Below, piece after piece: positions 1 through 12,153 of a stretch of DNA of 64,000 nt. The notes under the pieces were generated by a model that saw only the letters and a program-made list of their open reading frames with translations, was not told the DNA's origin and made no database searches. The stretch lies in contig JARFXM010000006.1 in assembly GCA_029532625.1 (NCBI GenBank), forward strand, positions 2,604,001 through 2,668,000, written 5' to 3'. Origin of the DNA: Lomentospora prolificans. Its lineage: Eukaryota > Ascomycota > Sordariomycetes > Microascales > Microascaceae. A program made the translations under genes and the position numbers. How positions within the stretch are numbered: position 1 is the first letter of the stretch; the number at the start of each line of letters is the position of its first letter.

Positions 1-54
1 TCCGGGCGGGAGTTCGACGGAAACCCTCCAAGGTCAAGCACAGAGTATCTCGCA

Positions 55-1212
55 TGGCTTATCTGGTCTCGAATGCCGCAGGTACAATCAAAACCGAAGG
101 CCACTCAAAGGTGCACGTCGGAGACGTATATCACGTCAACAACTTGCATCCGGGTGGGGCGAGCCAGCACTCAAGCGCAACCAGCTTATCCCCGGTGAAG
201 CACAGGGACAGACTCTGGTAGATTCGTTAAGCTTCGACCAGATCAACACTCGGCACGATACAATTAAGAAGGTCCATGATAAGACAAGCAAATTGCTGCT
301 AAACCTTGAACGACATGGACACCATCGCCTAAAGAAATGCTGTGTCGTTTATCAGCGAATCCTCGGGGAATCCGCCGTGAGAGCGGATCCTGAGCAGAAG
401 GATGCGGCCCCGCAGCGGACTGTGGGTAGAGCCTTTTCTTTGCTGGAATACGCTACGCGAAACGTTCTCTTTCACGCCAACGCAGCAGAGCGATGTAAAG
501 TCGGCCAGGCATGTTTCTTGCTATGATTTGGGTGGGGGGACTGAATAAACCTCCATAGTTGGTTTGAAAAACATAAAACTCGCTGGTATACACCAGTCCG
601 GAGCCTTCTACACATCTTAGCTGAAAGCAACATGGCAGCTCTTTTGACATTCTGTCAGAATTAGCAGTCCAGCTTTGATGTAAAGGACGAACGCTATGGG
701 GCACCGATTCTAGCCAGCTGCCCTGGCGACTGGAAGCAATGCAGCGGCTGAAAGTCTATTGGATAGGGAAGGAGAAGACGAATCGAAACCTCGACTCATC
801 CGATTGGGCAAACGGTTCCGCAAAGATAGAAGCGAACGTACTAGTATTTTCTGGGGGTTCAGTTTCAGCCCCGACAAGAGATCCGGCCTGTTTAAAGTCA
901 CACAGAAAGGCGATCCTATCCTTTTAGCCTTTTGCCTTTCTTTATCGAAGCACCATGTTCATGTGGTAGATGGTGATGGAAGATCTTTCCTATCGTGGGG
1001 GGCCGGACTTGGGAATGAGGCCGTGACCAGCTATATCTATATCTACTTAAGATAGTTGCTAAGGCTGATGAGGCGAGATGGAGATGCGCAAGGTCAGACG
1101 CCGCTATCGCATGCGGCAGGATTTGGTAAGCAGGGTACTACTATTAAGCTCCTCCTTGCCACAGACCAGGTTTGATGTCGATTCTAAGGACAATGATGGC
1201 CGGACGCACTAG
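55..1212 (+). pseudogene. Relic of a NACHT-ankyrin (fungal NLR-like/STAND) gene
   Basis: Pieces of one protein type appear in order on the + strand. Around 97-156 lies a GHSKVHVGDVYHVNN-like linker. At 179-292 is LSFDQINTRHDTIKK...KTSKLLL, the segment that normally precedes the NACHT domain. At 440-523 is LLEYATRNVLFHANAAE, which normally follows it. At 545-716 is WFEKHKTRWYTP...LLHILAESNMAAL...FDVKDERYGAPILA, and from 717 an ankyrin-type tail (DGDGRSFLSWGAGLGNEAV, GQTPLSHAAGFGK...KLLLATDQ, DVDSKDNDGRTH). The P-loop and the rest of the NACHT core are missing. In-frame stops lie at 524, 542, 662, 1053 and 1173. Frame changes occur between about 160 and 179 (possibly an intron), near 717 and near 1174. 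The family assignment is from memory of fungal STAND proteins; the breaks are seen directly. The gene may extend left of base 1. Confidence 0.75.
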
Positions 1213-2056
1213 TTCGTACACGAACGGAAATGGGAAGGAGGGTGTCTCTGAGTTCCCTTAGCCTCCAAAGGAGGGATCTCCGGGTTGATTTTGCACTGTT
1301 GATATATAAGACATTCCGGGGTTCGTTCCCAGATGGACATGATGGGTAATCCTGGGATAATTGTCACCTAATTCTGGTCGGGTTGAATCTAGCCAGGCTA
1401 TGTTGGTTGACTCTAGACTACTATAATTCATGATATTAGGTTTATTTCCGCTTCCCGTTGCCATCTAGATGAGGCCGAGTTCGATGTATAAAGCATAGCC
1501 CTACGAAGAGAGCGGGTTGTGGAAATGTGACTAGAAGGTCCAGCGAGGCAGTGGGGAAGTCGCTGCCAAAGCCGCTGGTATTAAAGCGAAGAAATTGTTT
1601 TGGATGTCAATACCAATGCTGAATAGTACATGTCCCGGGGCCGAACCTAGCTTTGCCGAACCCCGAGGTAGAAAGATGCGGTCATGGTCGTGTCGTGTGT
1701 CGTTGTCTCGTTGAGGCCAGGCGCTTGTCTCGCTGCCTCCGAGATCGGCAAGGTGGGGTGGCTCGCCGCCACTGCCAGCCAGAGAAACGGAGGAATGAGG
1801 GGCAAGGAATTGGAAATAGCGCTTGGTCACGAAAGGACAAAGGGAAAGGGTAGCTAGCTCCTGCACCTGGAATGAATTTCCTTTTTTAATCCTGTGCTCG
1901 TTTGCTAAAAGGTTGCGATCCATCAATACTTTTCCCTTTCTTCTTCTTCCTTTCTTTCTCTGTTGACCATCCCCCCCTCTTTGGACGATTTGTATACTCC
2001 CCTCTTCTCCGCGCCTTAATTCTTCATTTCGCGGGATTCGAGAGCTTTGGGACATC
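1213..2056 (+). promoter_or_regulatory. Intergenic region and upstream region of LEU2
   Basis: No gene was found. CCGGGGCCGA at 1635-1644 differs by one base from the Leu3 operator CCGGNNCCGG and lies about 410 bases before the LEU2 start. TGACTC at 1408-1413 matches the core of a Gcn4/CPC1 site. The last 150 bases are rich in C and T, as in many fungal promoters. A 223-codon minus-strand frame here is antisense to this region and resembles no family. Confidence 0.35.
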
Positions 2057-3444
2057 ATGGCGCAGTACAACATTGTTGTTTTCGGAGGTGACCATTGCGG
2101 TCCTGAGGTATGTCTCTCAGGGCATCCGATCCGATATCCATTATACTGGGCGAATCGGGGTATAGGGAGGGTTCTATGAGAGAAAGAAAGGTTGCTAATC
2201 ATGAGATGCGCTGGATTAGGTTGTTGCCGAGGGCATCAAGGTGTGTGTATACCTCGAATTTCCAACTTCCCGACACTTGGCAAACGGCGACGATCAATGC
2301 TACCGAGACCAAGACGGCTAACAAGATGATGGACAGGTCCTCAAGGCCATCGAGGAGAACAGCCCCTCGTCCGGCACCTTTAACATTCAGGAACACCTGA
2401 TGGGCGGCGTGAGTTGACATCCGCGGTGACCAATCTCATACGGCGAAAATATTGACTAACCCCCCCCTGGGCCCAACCACTCAGTGCTCCATCAACGCCC
2501 ACGGAACCCCCCTCACCGATGAAGCCCTTAACGCCGCTAAGAACGCGGACGCCGTCCTCCTCGGTGCCATCGGTGGCCCCGAGTGGGGCACCGGCAAGGT
2601 CCGCCCAGAGCAGGGCATCCTCCGCATCCGCAAGGAGATGGGCACCTACGGAAACCTCCGCCCCTGTTCCTTCGCCTCCGACTCCCTCGTCGACGCCTCC
2701 CCTCTCAAGGCCGAGGTCTGCCGCGGCACCGACATCGTCATCGTCCGTGAGCTGACCGGCGGTATCTACTTTGGCGAGCGCAAGGAGGACGAGGGTGACG
2801 GCAAGGCCTGGGACACCGAGCCCTACTCCCGCGAGGAGATTGAGCGTGTAGCACGCCTGGCCGGGTTCCTCGCTCTCAAGAGAGGCGAGGAGACGGTGTG
2901 GAGTCTCGACAAGGCTAATGTGCTGGCTACCAGCAGGCTGTGGAGGAAGGTCATGACCGAGACGTTTGCAAAGGAGTTCCCCCAGCTCAAGTTGCAGCAT
3001 CAGCTTATCGACAGTGCGGCCATGATCCTCGTCAAGAACCCCCGTGGCCTCAATGGCGTCGTTGTCACGAGTAACCTCTTTGGCGACATTATCAGCGACG
3101 AGGCTAGCGTCATTCCCGGCAGCATCGGTCTCCTTCCCAGCGCTAGCTTGAGCGGTATCCCCGATGGCAAGTCCAAGTGCAACGGCATCTACGAGCCTAT
3201 CCACGGCTCTGCCCCCGATATTTCCGGCAAGGGCATTGTCAACCCCGTCGGAACCATCCTCTCCGTTGCCATGATGTTGAGGTATTCGCTCAACCTCTCC
3301 AAGGAGGCGGATGCCGTTGAGGCGGCGGTGAAGAAGGCCATTGATGGTGGTGTGAGGACGAAGGATCTTGGTGGTGCTGCGGGTACAACGGAGATGGGTG
3401 ATGCGATTATCAAGGAGCTTGTGGCTATTTTGAAGAAGAATTAG
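2057..3444 (+). CDS. LEU2: 3-isopropylmalate dehydrogenase
   Basis: This enzyme oxidises and decarboxylates 3-isopropylmalate with NAD+ to 2-oxoisocaproate, the third step of leucine synthesis. Exons are 2057-2107, 2220-2240, 2337-2408 and 2485-3444, giving 367 aa, close to the usual 360-370. The protein starts MAQYNIVVFGGDHCGPE. The family signature NLFGDIISDEASVIPGSIG is near residue 255, together with the substrate-site segment RPEQGILRIRKEMG and the cofactor-loop segment EPIHGSAPDISGKG. The second coding exon is only 21 bases. Introns are 112, 96 and 76 bases with standard ends. It is the leu-1 orthologue in Neurospora nomenclature. Regulation by a Leu3-type factor is plausible from the upstream CCGG half-sites but not shown. 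Confidence 0.96.
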
Positions 3445-4075
3445 GGTGGTCTTTGCGGTATGGGATACGATATGAATGGATTAGACGTGGGAATAGAGGG
3501 ATAGGAACCAATGCAAAAAGCTAGTGACGATGACATGATACAGATTGAGTCTTTGGCACCCGTTAATGGCTAGTTGGTGTTATTACTGCTCAAATGCTAC
3601 TACCTTGTCCAATTGACTGGGCTATTCTTGGTGCGTGGATTGATATTTATATCCTGGACCGAGTCCATGTCAATTGAAATTGAAACACAGGTTTGACGGA
3701 ATGAGGCATCGAGTGAGGCGATAGTAGCCGCTGGCGGAACACTCTCAAATTCAAATATTGACAAACTTGGCAATGAGGAAAAGTAGTATGAAATTATCTT
3801 AATCCGTTAATTTTTTTTTTTCGCGGTTGGATTCCCATTAAAGGGAGAGAATGGTTTGGTCCGAGGTCTTTGAGCGCAGACGACGACACGGGTCTTGGCT
3901 GAGGCGAGCACTGCTGTCGTCGCATTAAGCTAAGCTACATCCACACCCACTTTGACACACACCCTGGACTTTCTTCTCAACCAAACCCCTGGTCCATCAA
4001 TAGCCTCTACGCGCCTCCAATTCCGCGGACACACTCAGTCAATTGGAACAAATATCTTCGGGGTTCATTTTCAAA
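3445..4075. other. LEU2 3' region and promoter of the EVE-domain gene
   Basis: No coding signal was found. There is a T-run near 3813-3822. From about 3940 the sequence becomes CA/CT-rich, which fits the leader of the next gene. Confidence 0.5.
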
Positions 4076-5319
4076 ATGCCTCCCCGAAAGAGGCAAGCCG
4101 AAGCTGACTCCACGGCGCCCATCGCCAAGCGCCGCTCGGCGCGTCAGGCCGCCCAGCCAAAGCCGGCCGAGTCCGCGCCAGCGCCAGCGCCCGCGCCCAA
4201 AAAGACTTCCGGTGTCGCAAAGCCGGTCGGCGGGCGCGGTGGGAAGAAGCAGGTGAAGGAGGAGGAGGAGGGCGATTCTGGGCCGGAGGAGAAGCCGCGG
4301 GCGCGACGCGTCGAGGAGAAGAAGGCGAGCGCGCCGGCGGCGGCCAAGAAGGTTACCAAGGTGAAGGATGCCGATGAAGGTGTGAAGAAGGAAAAGACTG
4401 CCAAGTCAAAGGGAGGCAAGAAGAGCGAAGAGAAGGCGGCCGGCGGGGTTGGCGGGTCCGGCAGGGCGGTGTCGGAGGATCCGGATCCGGAGAGCTTGCC
4501 TACGCGGAATCCGGAGGTGGAGCATCACGAGGGGGAGTGGTATTGGTTGATGAAGGCAGAGCCGGAATCGAGGTTTGAGAATGGGATTGACGTGAGGTTT
4601 TCAATTGATGATTTGAGGGCGAGGGATAAGCCTGAGCCTTGGGATGGTGAGTTTTGCCTTTTGGGTGCAGACCTCGACGTGCTACGTCTCTTATTATATA
4701 TGGAAGACTAACATGAAGCAGGGATTCGAAATTACGTTGGTGAGGAGTTTTCAATTCTACAATTCTGAATGTTGTTGTGCGTGATGCATGTGCTGACGTT
4801 GAACAGCTCGGAATAACATGAAGGCCATGAATGCGGGTGACAAGTCCTTCTTCTACCATTCGAACTGCAAGGAGCCTGGAATTGTCGGTATCATGGAGAT
4901 CGTGAAGGAATACTCCGAAGACAGTGAGTCTACCGTCCCAACACAACCCCCATCCTCCGCATCAATCCGCCACTCTCCAATACGCAAGCTTTCACGGATC
5001 TCTTTTTCTAACCTCCCCCACCCCGTTTGGTTTAGAGGGCGCACGTCGCCCAGGAACGCCATACTACGATGCCACGGCTACAAAGGAGAAGAACAGGTGG
5101 GGTCTCGTGCACGTCAAGTTCGTCAAAAAGTTTGCCGTGCCCATCACGCTCAAGGAGCTGCGGGAGATGGGTGAGGCGGGCAAGCCGCTGGCGTCGATGC
5201 AGATGCTGAAGCAGTCGAGGCTGAGTGTCAGCAAGGTTAGTAAGGACGAGTTTGAGTATCTTTGTAGAGTTGCGGATGAGAAGGCGAAAGACGCCGGGTT
5301 GGAGCATGAAACGGATTGA
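4076..5319 (+). CDS. EVE-domain nuclear protein (THYN1-like)
   Basis: Exons 4076-4646, 4722-4739, 4807-4923 and 5036-5319 give 329 aa. Residues 1-155 are disordered and rich in Lys, Ala, Glu and Pro, starting MPPRKRQ with basic clusters that look like nuclear localisation signals. Residues about 158-325 form an EVE domain (THYN1 family): YWLMKAEPESRFENGIDV, WDGIRNYVARNNMKAM, GDKSFFYHSNCKEPGIVG and PYYDATATKEKNRW. EVE domains are related to PUA/YTH folds and are thought to bind modified nucleic-acid bases; the substrate here is unknown. The second exon is only 18 bases. An in-frame ATG at 4043 would add 11 residues; 4076 was preferred because MPPRKR is the usual kind of start in this family. 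Confidence 0.88.
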
Positions 5320-5911
5320 TGTACGGCGTGAAGACGCATTTAGGGAGAAGGCAGGGGTTGGATAGAACGAGGTATCAAGAAGCGTCAGCTTCGTCTCGCC
5401 GCCCTCCAAAGATGTACGATAATATAGTGCAAGGAAGGGTCATGGTAATTGTGAATTTGCGAATCTTGTGGAGAGCTGGGTCCAAGCAAGCCACATTTGT
5501 GGCGCTGACAAGTACACAATGGTACCTTCTCATACGGAACATCCAGTGAGATACATAAAACTTCAACACTACTATTCCCCGCCACAGCATACACGTTTGA
5601 GGTACCAGCTTATGGCATCCACCAGCCGCCGGCGCCAGCGAACGCGGGTTCACGAGCTAATCGCGAAATTTTAATGGCTGGCGACTTTCAACATCGACCT
5701 TGACCTTGACCACTGCTCTATCGCAACCTGCCCCAATCTCACTCTTCCGCATCTCCAACTTGACCCATCACTTTTCCTCCCTGCTGCATCCAGCCGGCAG
5801 CCGTCAAGTTATCTAGCTGGATTATACATTGACCCTTTTTATTTTTATATTTTTTTTTCTTCTTCCTTTTTTCCACCTAGTAGTAAGCCGAGCTCGCGAA
5901 AGCTTCTAGCC
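5320..5911. other. Intergenic region between the EVE gene and Pob3
   Basis: No gene was found. The last 100 bases (from about 5837) are T-rich, as expected for the Pob3 promoter or leader. Confidence 0.5.
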
Positions 5912-7932
5912 ATGTCGATGTGAGTTTCCCCGCCACTTTTGGCGCCTGTTGTTGCCTTTACGCACACTCCTGGCCGTCGCAGCCTCGGATCCAAAGCACT
6001 TCGCTAGAAAATCGCCTGCTCAATTTTCATCTCCATTCTTTCTTTGCGCTTCTCGGGCGGTAAATGACCAGGTTAACTAACCGTAGATACGCCCAACCTC
6101 TAGCGAGAGCTTCGACAAAATCTACCTCGACCTCTCCAGGGAGGATGGCAAATGCAGGTTCGCCAAGGACGGCTTCGGCTGGAAACCCTCGGGCGGCGGC
6201 GACACATTCACCCTCGACAGCAGCCAGATCGGAGGCGCCCAATGGAGCCGCGCCGCCCGTGGCTACGAGCTAAAGATCCTCGACCGCACCTCGCGCGTCA
6301 TTCAGCTCGACGGCTTCCAGCACGATGACCACGAGCGCCTAGCCAAGATCTTCAAGAACTGGTACAGCTCCAACCTCGAGAACAAGGAGCACGCCCTGAG
6401 GGGATGGAACTGGGGCAAGGCCGAGTTCACAAAGGCCGAGCTCACCTTCAACGTCCAGAACCGCCCCGCCTTCGAGGTCCCCTACTCGGAAATCTCCAAC
6501 ACCAACCTTGCCGGTCGTAACGAGGTGTCTATCGAATTCTCGCTGCCGGCCGACGGCGATGGCGCTGCGAACGGGCCCACGGGCGGCAAGGGCAAGAAGG
6601 CCGCGGCGGGTGATGACCAGCTCGTTGAGATGAGGTTCTACGTGCCTGGCACGACGACACGGAAGGAGGCGGAAGGCGAGGAGGCCGGAAGTGGCGATGA
6701 GGAGGAGCAGAATGCCGCAACTTTGTTTTATGAGACATTGATTGAGAAGGCTGAGATCGGCGAGACTGCTGGCGACACTATTGCCACTTTCTTGGACGTG
6801 CTCCATCTTACTCCCAGGTTCGTTTTTGTGCCCTGCACAATAATGCCGAGGAACTTGATTCTAACCCGACATTCCCCAGAGGTCGTTTCGATATCGACAT
6901 GTACGAGAGCTCCTTCAGGATGCGGGGCAAGACGTACGATTACAAGATCCAATACGAAGCTATCAAGAAGTTCATGGTCCTTCCCAAGCCCGACGACATG
7001 CACCACATGCTGTGTGTTGGTCTAGACCCGCCCTTGAGGCAAGGTCAAACTCGATACCCCTTCATTGTCATGCAGTTTAAGAAGGACGAGGAAGTCACTA
7101 TCGATCTAAACCTTCCCGAAGAGGAGCTCAGCGGCAAGTACAAGGACAAGCTGCAGGCTCACTACGAGCAGCCGCTCCACGAGGTCGTCACCTACATTTT
7201 CCGGGGTCTCGCCAACAAGAAGATTAGCACCCCCGCCAAGGACTTCCAGACGTGCGTCTCCAACTCCCTTTTGCCATCATCCCTCGTTCTCCCATAGTGT
7301 ACATACTAACTAACGCTTCTCACAGTCACCGCCAGCAATTCGGCATCAAGTGCTCCATCAAGGCCAGCGAAGGCTTCCTCTACTGTCTTGAGAAGTCCTT
7401 CATGTTCGTCCCCAAGCCCGCCACCTACATCGCCTACGAGCAGACCCAGTCCGTCACCTTCTCCCGCGTCACAGGTGCCGTCTCCGCCCTCTCCACCTTT
7501 GACATCACCGTCCAGCTCAAGAACGGCGCCGGCTCCTCTCAGTTCTCCAACATTAATAGGGAGGACCTCAAGGGCCTGGAGGAGTTCTTCCGCATCAAGG
7601 GCATCCGCGTCAAGAACGAGATCGACGAGGACGCCAAGATCCTCGCCGCCACCCTCCGCGGCGAGGACCTCCTCTCCTCCGATGACGAGGTCGTCGGCGC
7701 CAAGGCTGACCGCGGCTCCGCCGACGAGGACGAGGAGAGCGTCGACGAGGATTTCCACGCCGAGAGCGAGAGCGACGTCGCCGAGGAGTACGACAGCAAC
7801 CACGAGAGCTCCGGCGACGAGTCCGGGAGCGCCGGCGGGGCCGAGAGCGACGTCGATGATGAGATGGACGTTGATGATGAGGACGATGACGAAGAGCAGG
7901 AGAGGCCAAAGAAGAAGAAGAAGAAGGCGTAA
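5912..7932 (+). CDS. POB3: FACT complex subunit Pob3 (SSRP1 family)
   Basis: FACT is the Spt16-Pob3 histone chaperone that loosens and restores nucleosomes during transcription and replication. Exons 5912-5919, 6104-6817, 6880-7251 and 7326-7932 give 566 aa. The first coding exon is just 8 bases (Met-Ser plus two bases), followed by a 184-base intron. Joined, the start reads MSIESFDKIYLDLSRE, matching SSRP1/Pob3. In order there are an N-terminal PH-like domain (FGWKPSGGGDTFTLD), the SSRP1 middle domain and the Rtt106-like PH domain (about 335-430). An Asp/Glu-rich tail ends in a Lys run. There is no HMG box, as is usual for fungal Pob3, where a separate HMG protein (Nhp6-like) does that job. 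Confidence 0.95.
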
Positions 7933-10900
7933 ACGGCTGAGGGGCTGCAGGTACTGGGTCGCTGCTGGTTGGTCCGCGTTCAGGCTTTTTTTTTTTTTTC
8001 TCTTCTCTTGTTCTTTTTTCACTTAAGCGAGGAACACCTTGCTTCTCGCACGTTTCGTCTCCGAGGCTAATTCCCTCCCTGCCGTCTCGATCTTCTGGTC
8101 CGTTACAGTCTCGAAAGAGTCGTCAAACAAAAAAAAGGAAAAAGAAAAAGAAACTTTGGTCTCAGAGGGGAGGGTTTTAATCTATCCATAGGGAACGAAA
8201 CTGAGTCCGTGGGCGTAATGGGGGCGTTTAAACAGGCAGCATTCAATATTTCGAGAAAAGACTTTCCTCTTTTTTTTCTTGGGGGAGTCAACCCTTGCTC
8301 GGGACACAAACAATACGAAGTATATCTTCCATGAACCTTGTTAGGTCCAGATTTGAAAAGGACCAGAGTAGAATGCCTAGTCAACCCAATCGTCTCCCCC
8401 CCACATCAACGTTACCCCCACTCTCGATATCGTGTCATTTCATGTATGTAGGACTCGGGGCTTGATTCGGCATAAAACCCATTCTTTTATTCACTCTGAC
8501 CCGGTCCTACATCAATGTCCCGCCCAATCTATAGCCCGAAGCCCCCAAGTTCTTTTTCGGCATTAATTTCTCCGTACTTTAGGAATCGTAGAAGAAGTCG
8601 GTAACGGTGGCCGTGGCTTACTCTTCCACACTTATCAAACGGGCCTCTCCGTAACGTAGAAACCGTAACGTCTGTTTGGGAACGATGCATTGTATCTGAC
8701 TACAATCGTTAGTGAGACTACTACCGGAGGATACCTACTTTCGGCTAGCATGTATTGTCAAAGACTCTAGCATAGATAGGCAACATCCTGTCAACAGATC
8801 TAACGTTGTCATCGGTCGAGAGAGATTTCGCGTCGCGCATAACTAGATGGTCGTACAGGCGCTCTGGTCTTCGAAGGCTAGAAGTCCAATATTTGGCCAA
8901 CAGCAAACGGGAGTTGGGGTAGCATGCTTAATTATGGACGCGCGTATCGTGACGGCTGCGGGAGGGATCGCCAAAGGGAGGTATTACAGATACAAGTGGA
9001 GATGATGCAGATACTAGTATCCTAAGGTCCTCGAATACTGGGATTGGAAGAATCGAATAATCGTGGTAGACGCTTCGTATCACTGGCAGGAGAGTCGTGT
9101 CTAGAGAGAGTCTAGGGAACTTTCGTAGTAGGCTGCGGATTTTGGGACCTGAGTCGGCGTGCGGGCTGCTGCAACATGGTAGTGGACAGAAGGGGGATCT
9201 TCGCCAGCAGGTAGGGTATGACGAACTTCGCATGGCACAGTTGAGTCCGGACCCCAGTTTCCAAAATTGTGCCTCCATGTCGTCTTTCTGGGGATGGTGT
9301 ACAAGATTCTCGTCGGCTACGCAGGTTGAGGTCGGCACGGTAAAGAGGCTGCTCAGCTTCGGGTGAGGGTCCAATAAAGGTAGAACACCGAATCCGAGGA
9401 GAACCGCGGTGAGGAATCTAACTGGTAGATGCAGACCACTAAGGCGTCCGAGAGCCACTTCTATCCAGGAAAGAGCTGGTCCTTTTCACTGAGTCAAGGG
9501 TCAAGGGTGAAGGCAAATTGACAAAGAAAGAGATACAAGTTATTTGGAGCGGTGAGTTTATGGGCATAACTTCGTGGCAGGGGGCCTAGGAACAGGACTG
9601 AGTTACCGAGGGCTAGGAAGCCAAAGAATGAGGGTGGATAGATGGTGCAAGGAGGAGCAAGGGCGGTGTGGCGACGGCGAACACGTGTGAACCGATATCT
9701 CAGAAGCAAAGAACTAAGGAACCCCCATATCGAGATAAGGACCCGCGGATTTAGAACTGCGGAGAGGTTACAATGCCATTGCAGCTCGCATCGTATGGGC
9801 GAAAGGAACGTTGAAGCCTGTCATAAAGCATAAAGTTCTTCTTCCTTGGAGAAGGGTCGGCAAGTCGTCGGCAGGAGCTACGGTGAACGGGTGGCTTCCA
9901 GGACGCATCCGCGGGTATTGACTGTAGCTGAACGGATTTGCTGGCAGCAGCTGACCAGTAACAGGCTCCCTTTGTCACTGAGCTGCGGTGAAAAGAGTGG
10001 AGACACAACTTCTGGTGGTTTCCTTGATGGCGAAAGAGTGTGTTGAGCGTTAGGGGCCTTAGCGAGGTCTAGAACGCGTGGGACGAGCCAGTCTTCGGGA
10101 CTCCAATGGGCCAATAGCAATGGAAACACGAAAGCAAGGAACGGCGACGCAACCACGGAGGTCAGCGGATACAACGATCAGAAAGGCAGGAGATACATTG
10201 ACATGAAACAAAAGATATAGATATGCCGAGCTTATAGGGAGGAGCGACGGAAGTGGCAGGGACAGAGTGAAGAAGGCAGAGAACGAAGGAACGAACGATC
10301 AACGGCGAGGAAGGATAGCTCAACAAGTGGCGACCGGGTGCCAGCACAGGGAAGTAATGACACAAGAAGGATGGCCAATATTAGGAGGAAAGGTCGAAGG
10401 AGAGAAACGGAGGAGGGATGGCATGGGAAAATGAAGAAATACCTTATTGGGGCTTTCTGCACATCGGCCACCAAAGATGGATGGGGCGACATGTACAAGT
10501 AACATAGTTTCCAGCCGGTAGTAGACATTGTAGGGAATAATGAAAGGTGTAGCTGCTATGTAGCTGCTTGGCATAAGAAGGGGAAGTCGCCACTAAAAGG
10601 GACGAGAGGACCCAACGCTGGCGAAGCTTCGACGACCTACTACCAGACTCTCCCGAGCCAAGCCTCGGAGAGAGCGAGCGCAACCCTGTCAGGGACCACG
10701 AACCTAGGCATGAGGGCCAGCGAGCTCGACATAATATACTGATGTTGTAGTGACGACAGCCACGGCCAACAGTGGGAGAAGCGTGTGATCCACGCCCAGA
10801 ATGGCCCTAGGGCTCATCAGATTTGCCTCAAAGGCCCTGTCCTAACGAACCATGCCTGGCTGCGGAATCTCAGGCTGAGGTTAAGGTAATAATTCATATG

Positions 10901-12153
10901 CCTCCTAACGAACCACAGGGACCAAAAGGCCCCAAGGGCACCCCCTCCTCCCAATTCCGACTGGGACAGGGGCTGAAGGGTCCCGAGCTTTCTGGGAGGT
11001 GGTCTGACGAGTCACTTGGTAGGTCTCGCTCCCATCGACGGAAGCTTCCTATTATGGGCAGCACTTGTGTGGCCGCTCGCCGCTCGCATAAATGCCCTAC
11101 TGCCCTATTGAATCATCAAATCTCTTCCCAACCCCATGGCTGCCCGTCTGCGCCACCTACCTTTGTATTCCACTCTCTCGTTTTTGTTTGTTTGCGTCCC
11201 TTCTTCCACCACTATTACAGGACGGCCACAAAATCGTGCTCTCGTCGCCTCACTCTCAAACAATGGGCGCTTTGAGGGGGAATTGGACCGGCGCCTGTCG
11301 ACCGGAACCGCACGGGGCACCCTCTCTCGTCAAATAAGCGAAAAGCAACCTGTTGTGATAGCTCAAGTTTTAGTATCTTGCTAGCCGTCAAATTTTCGGA
11401 AGCCGCCAGATGGTTCTATTCCGTTCCTGGCAATGTGATCGTGGCCTTGGAATCGGGAAGCGCCACCCACCAGCGGCGCTCCTGGCGTCGGGAGACGGCA
11501 CAAATGCCGCCAGCCCCAACTACACTTTTCAGATATCGGTGGAGTAGAACCTACTTCACGTCCCCCCCCCGCTAAAATCACTTGGCTTACCTCTCCTACA
11601 TTCAGCTCTTATGAACCTGCGTTTCTAACCCCACTCCGTTTTTTCCTTCCCCCTCTCGCCCTGTTCAGACAGCCCATCCTCCTCAAGTCAGGTGCGGAAC
11701 ACAAGGTGACCTTTGCGTAGCTGGCTCTCGTTGTATTCCGTGAGACAGGAGGGAAATCTCTCCGATATACCCTGTTGTCACGCGCATCCCGGGCTTAATT
11801 TGTCTCTGATGGACGGGCAATCTTGAGTCTCGGCGTCTGGCATCCTGATGTACCGGTGAGCTCCGGCCATCTCCTCCCCCTAGTCATTTTGTGGCGAAAG
11901 GCCGAAGCGAAGGCCTCGCAACAAAGAAGGAAAAAAAGAGAAAAAAAAAAGGAAAAGGAGGCGAGAACAGGCACGGGTAAAGAAGAAGGAGAAAGAATCC
12001 CATCGCCGAAGACTCGCATTCGGCAGGGAGATATAAGCTGAAGGCTAGCGTGCCCCACCAGTGTTCAACCCGAGAAGGGACTTTTAGCAGATTCACTTCG
12101 AAACATAAACCTGCCGCGAAGCCCAGCAGACAACGAGCAAGTACAGTCCCAGA
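7933..12153. other. 4.2-kb gene-free region upstream of the bHLH gene
   Basis: I found no gene I can support. Open frames occur on both strands, the longest 176 codons (8928-9458, minus), but they overlap each other, lack family motifs and have no consistent splice structure. The last kilobase, with CT-rich stretches and an A-rich tract near 11930-11960, may be promoter or long untranslated leader of the transcription factor gene. Long upstream regions are common for fungal regulatory genes. Confidence 0.45.

Noticed and set aside
1531..2202. 223-codon minus-strand frame over the LEU2 promoter and first exon
   Set aside because: It overlaps the real LEU2 start, has no family motif and includes low-complexity sequence.
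2380..3204. 274-codon minus-strand frame inside LEU2
   Set aside because: It is antisense to the well-conserved LEU2 exon 4 and reflects its codon bias.
7306..8022. Leu/Val/Gly-rich 238-codon minus-strand frame
   Set aside because: It is antisense to the last POB3 exon; the hydrophobic look comes from acidic codons read backwards.
8310..8324. 15-base sequence ACAATACGAAGTATA shared with 28510-28524, with a loxP-like look
   Set aside because: A few exact 15-base matches are expected by chance in 64 kb counting both strands, and there are no flanking similarities.
8928..9458. 176-codon minus-strand frame with a hydrophobic start
   Set aside because: No recognisable domain, no supporting splice structure and neighbours are equally random frames.
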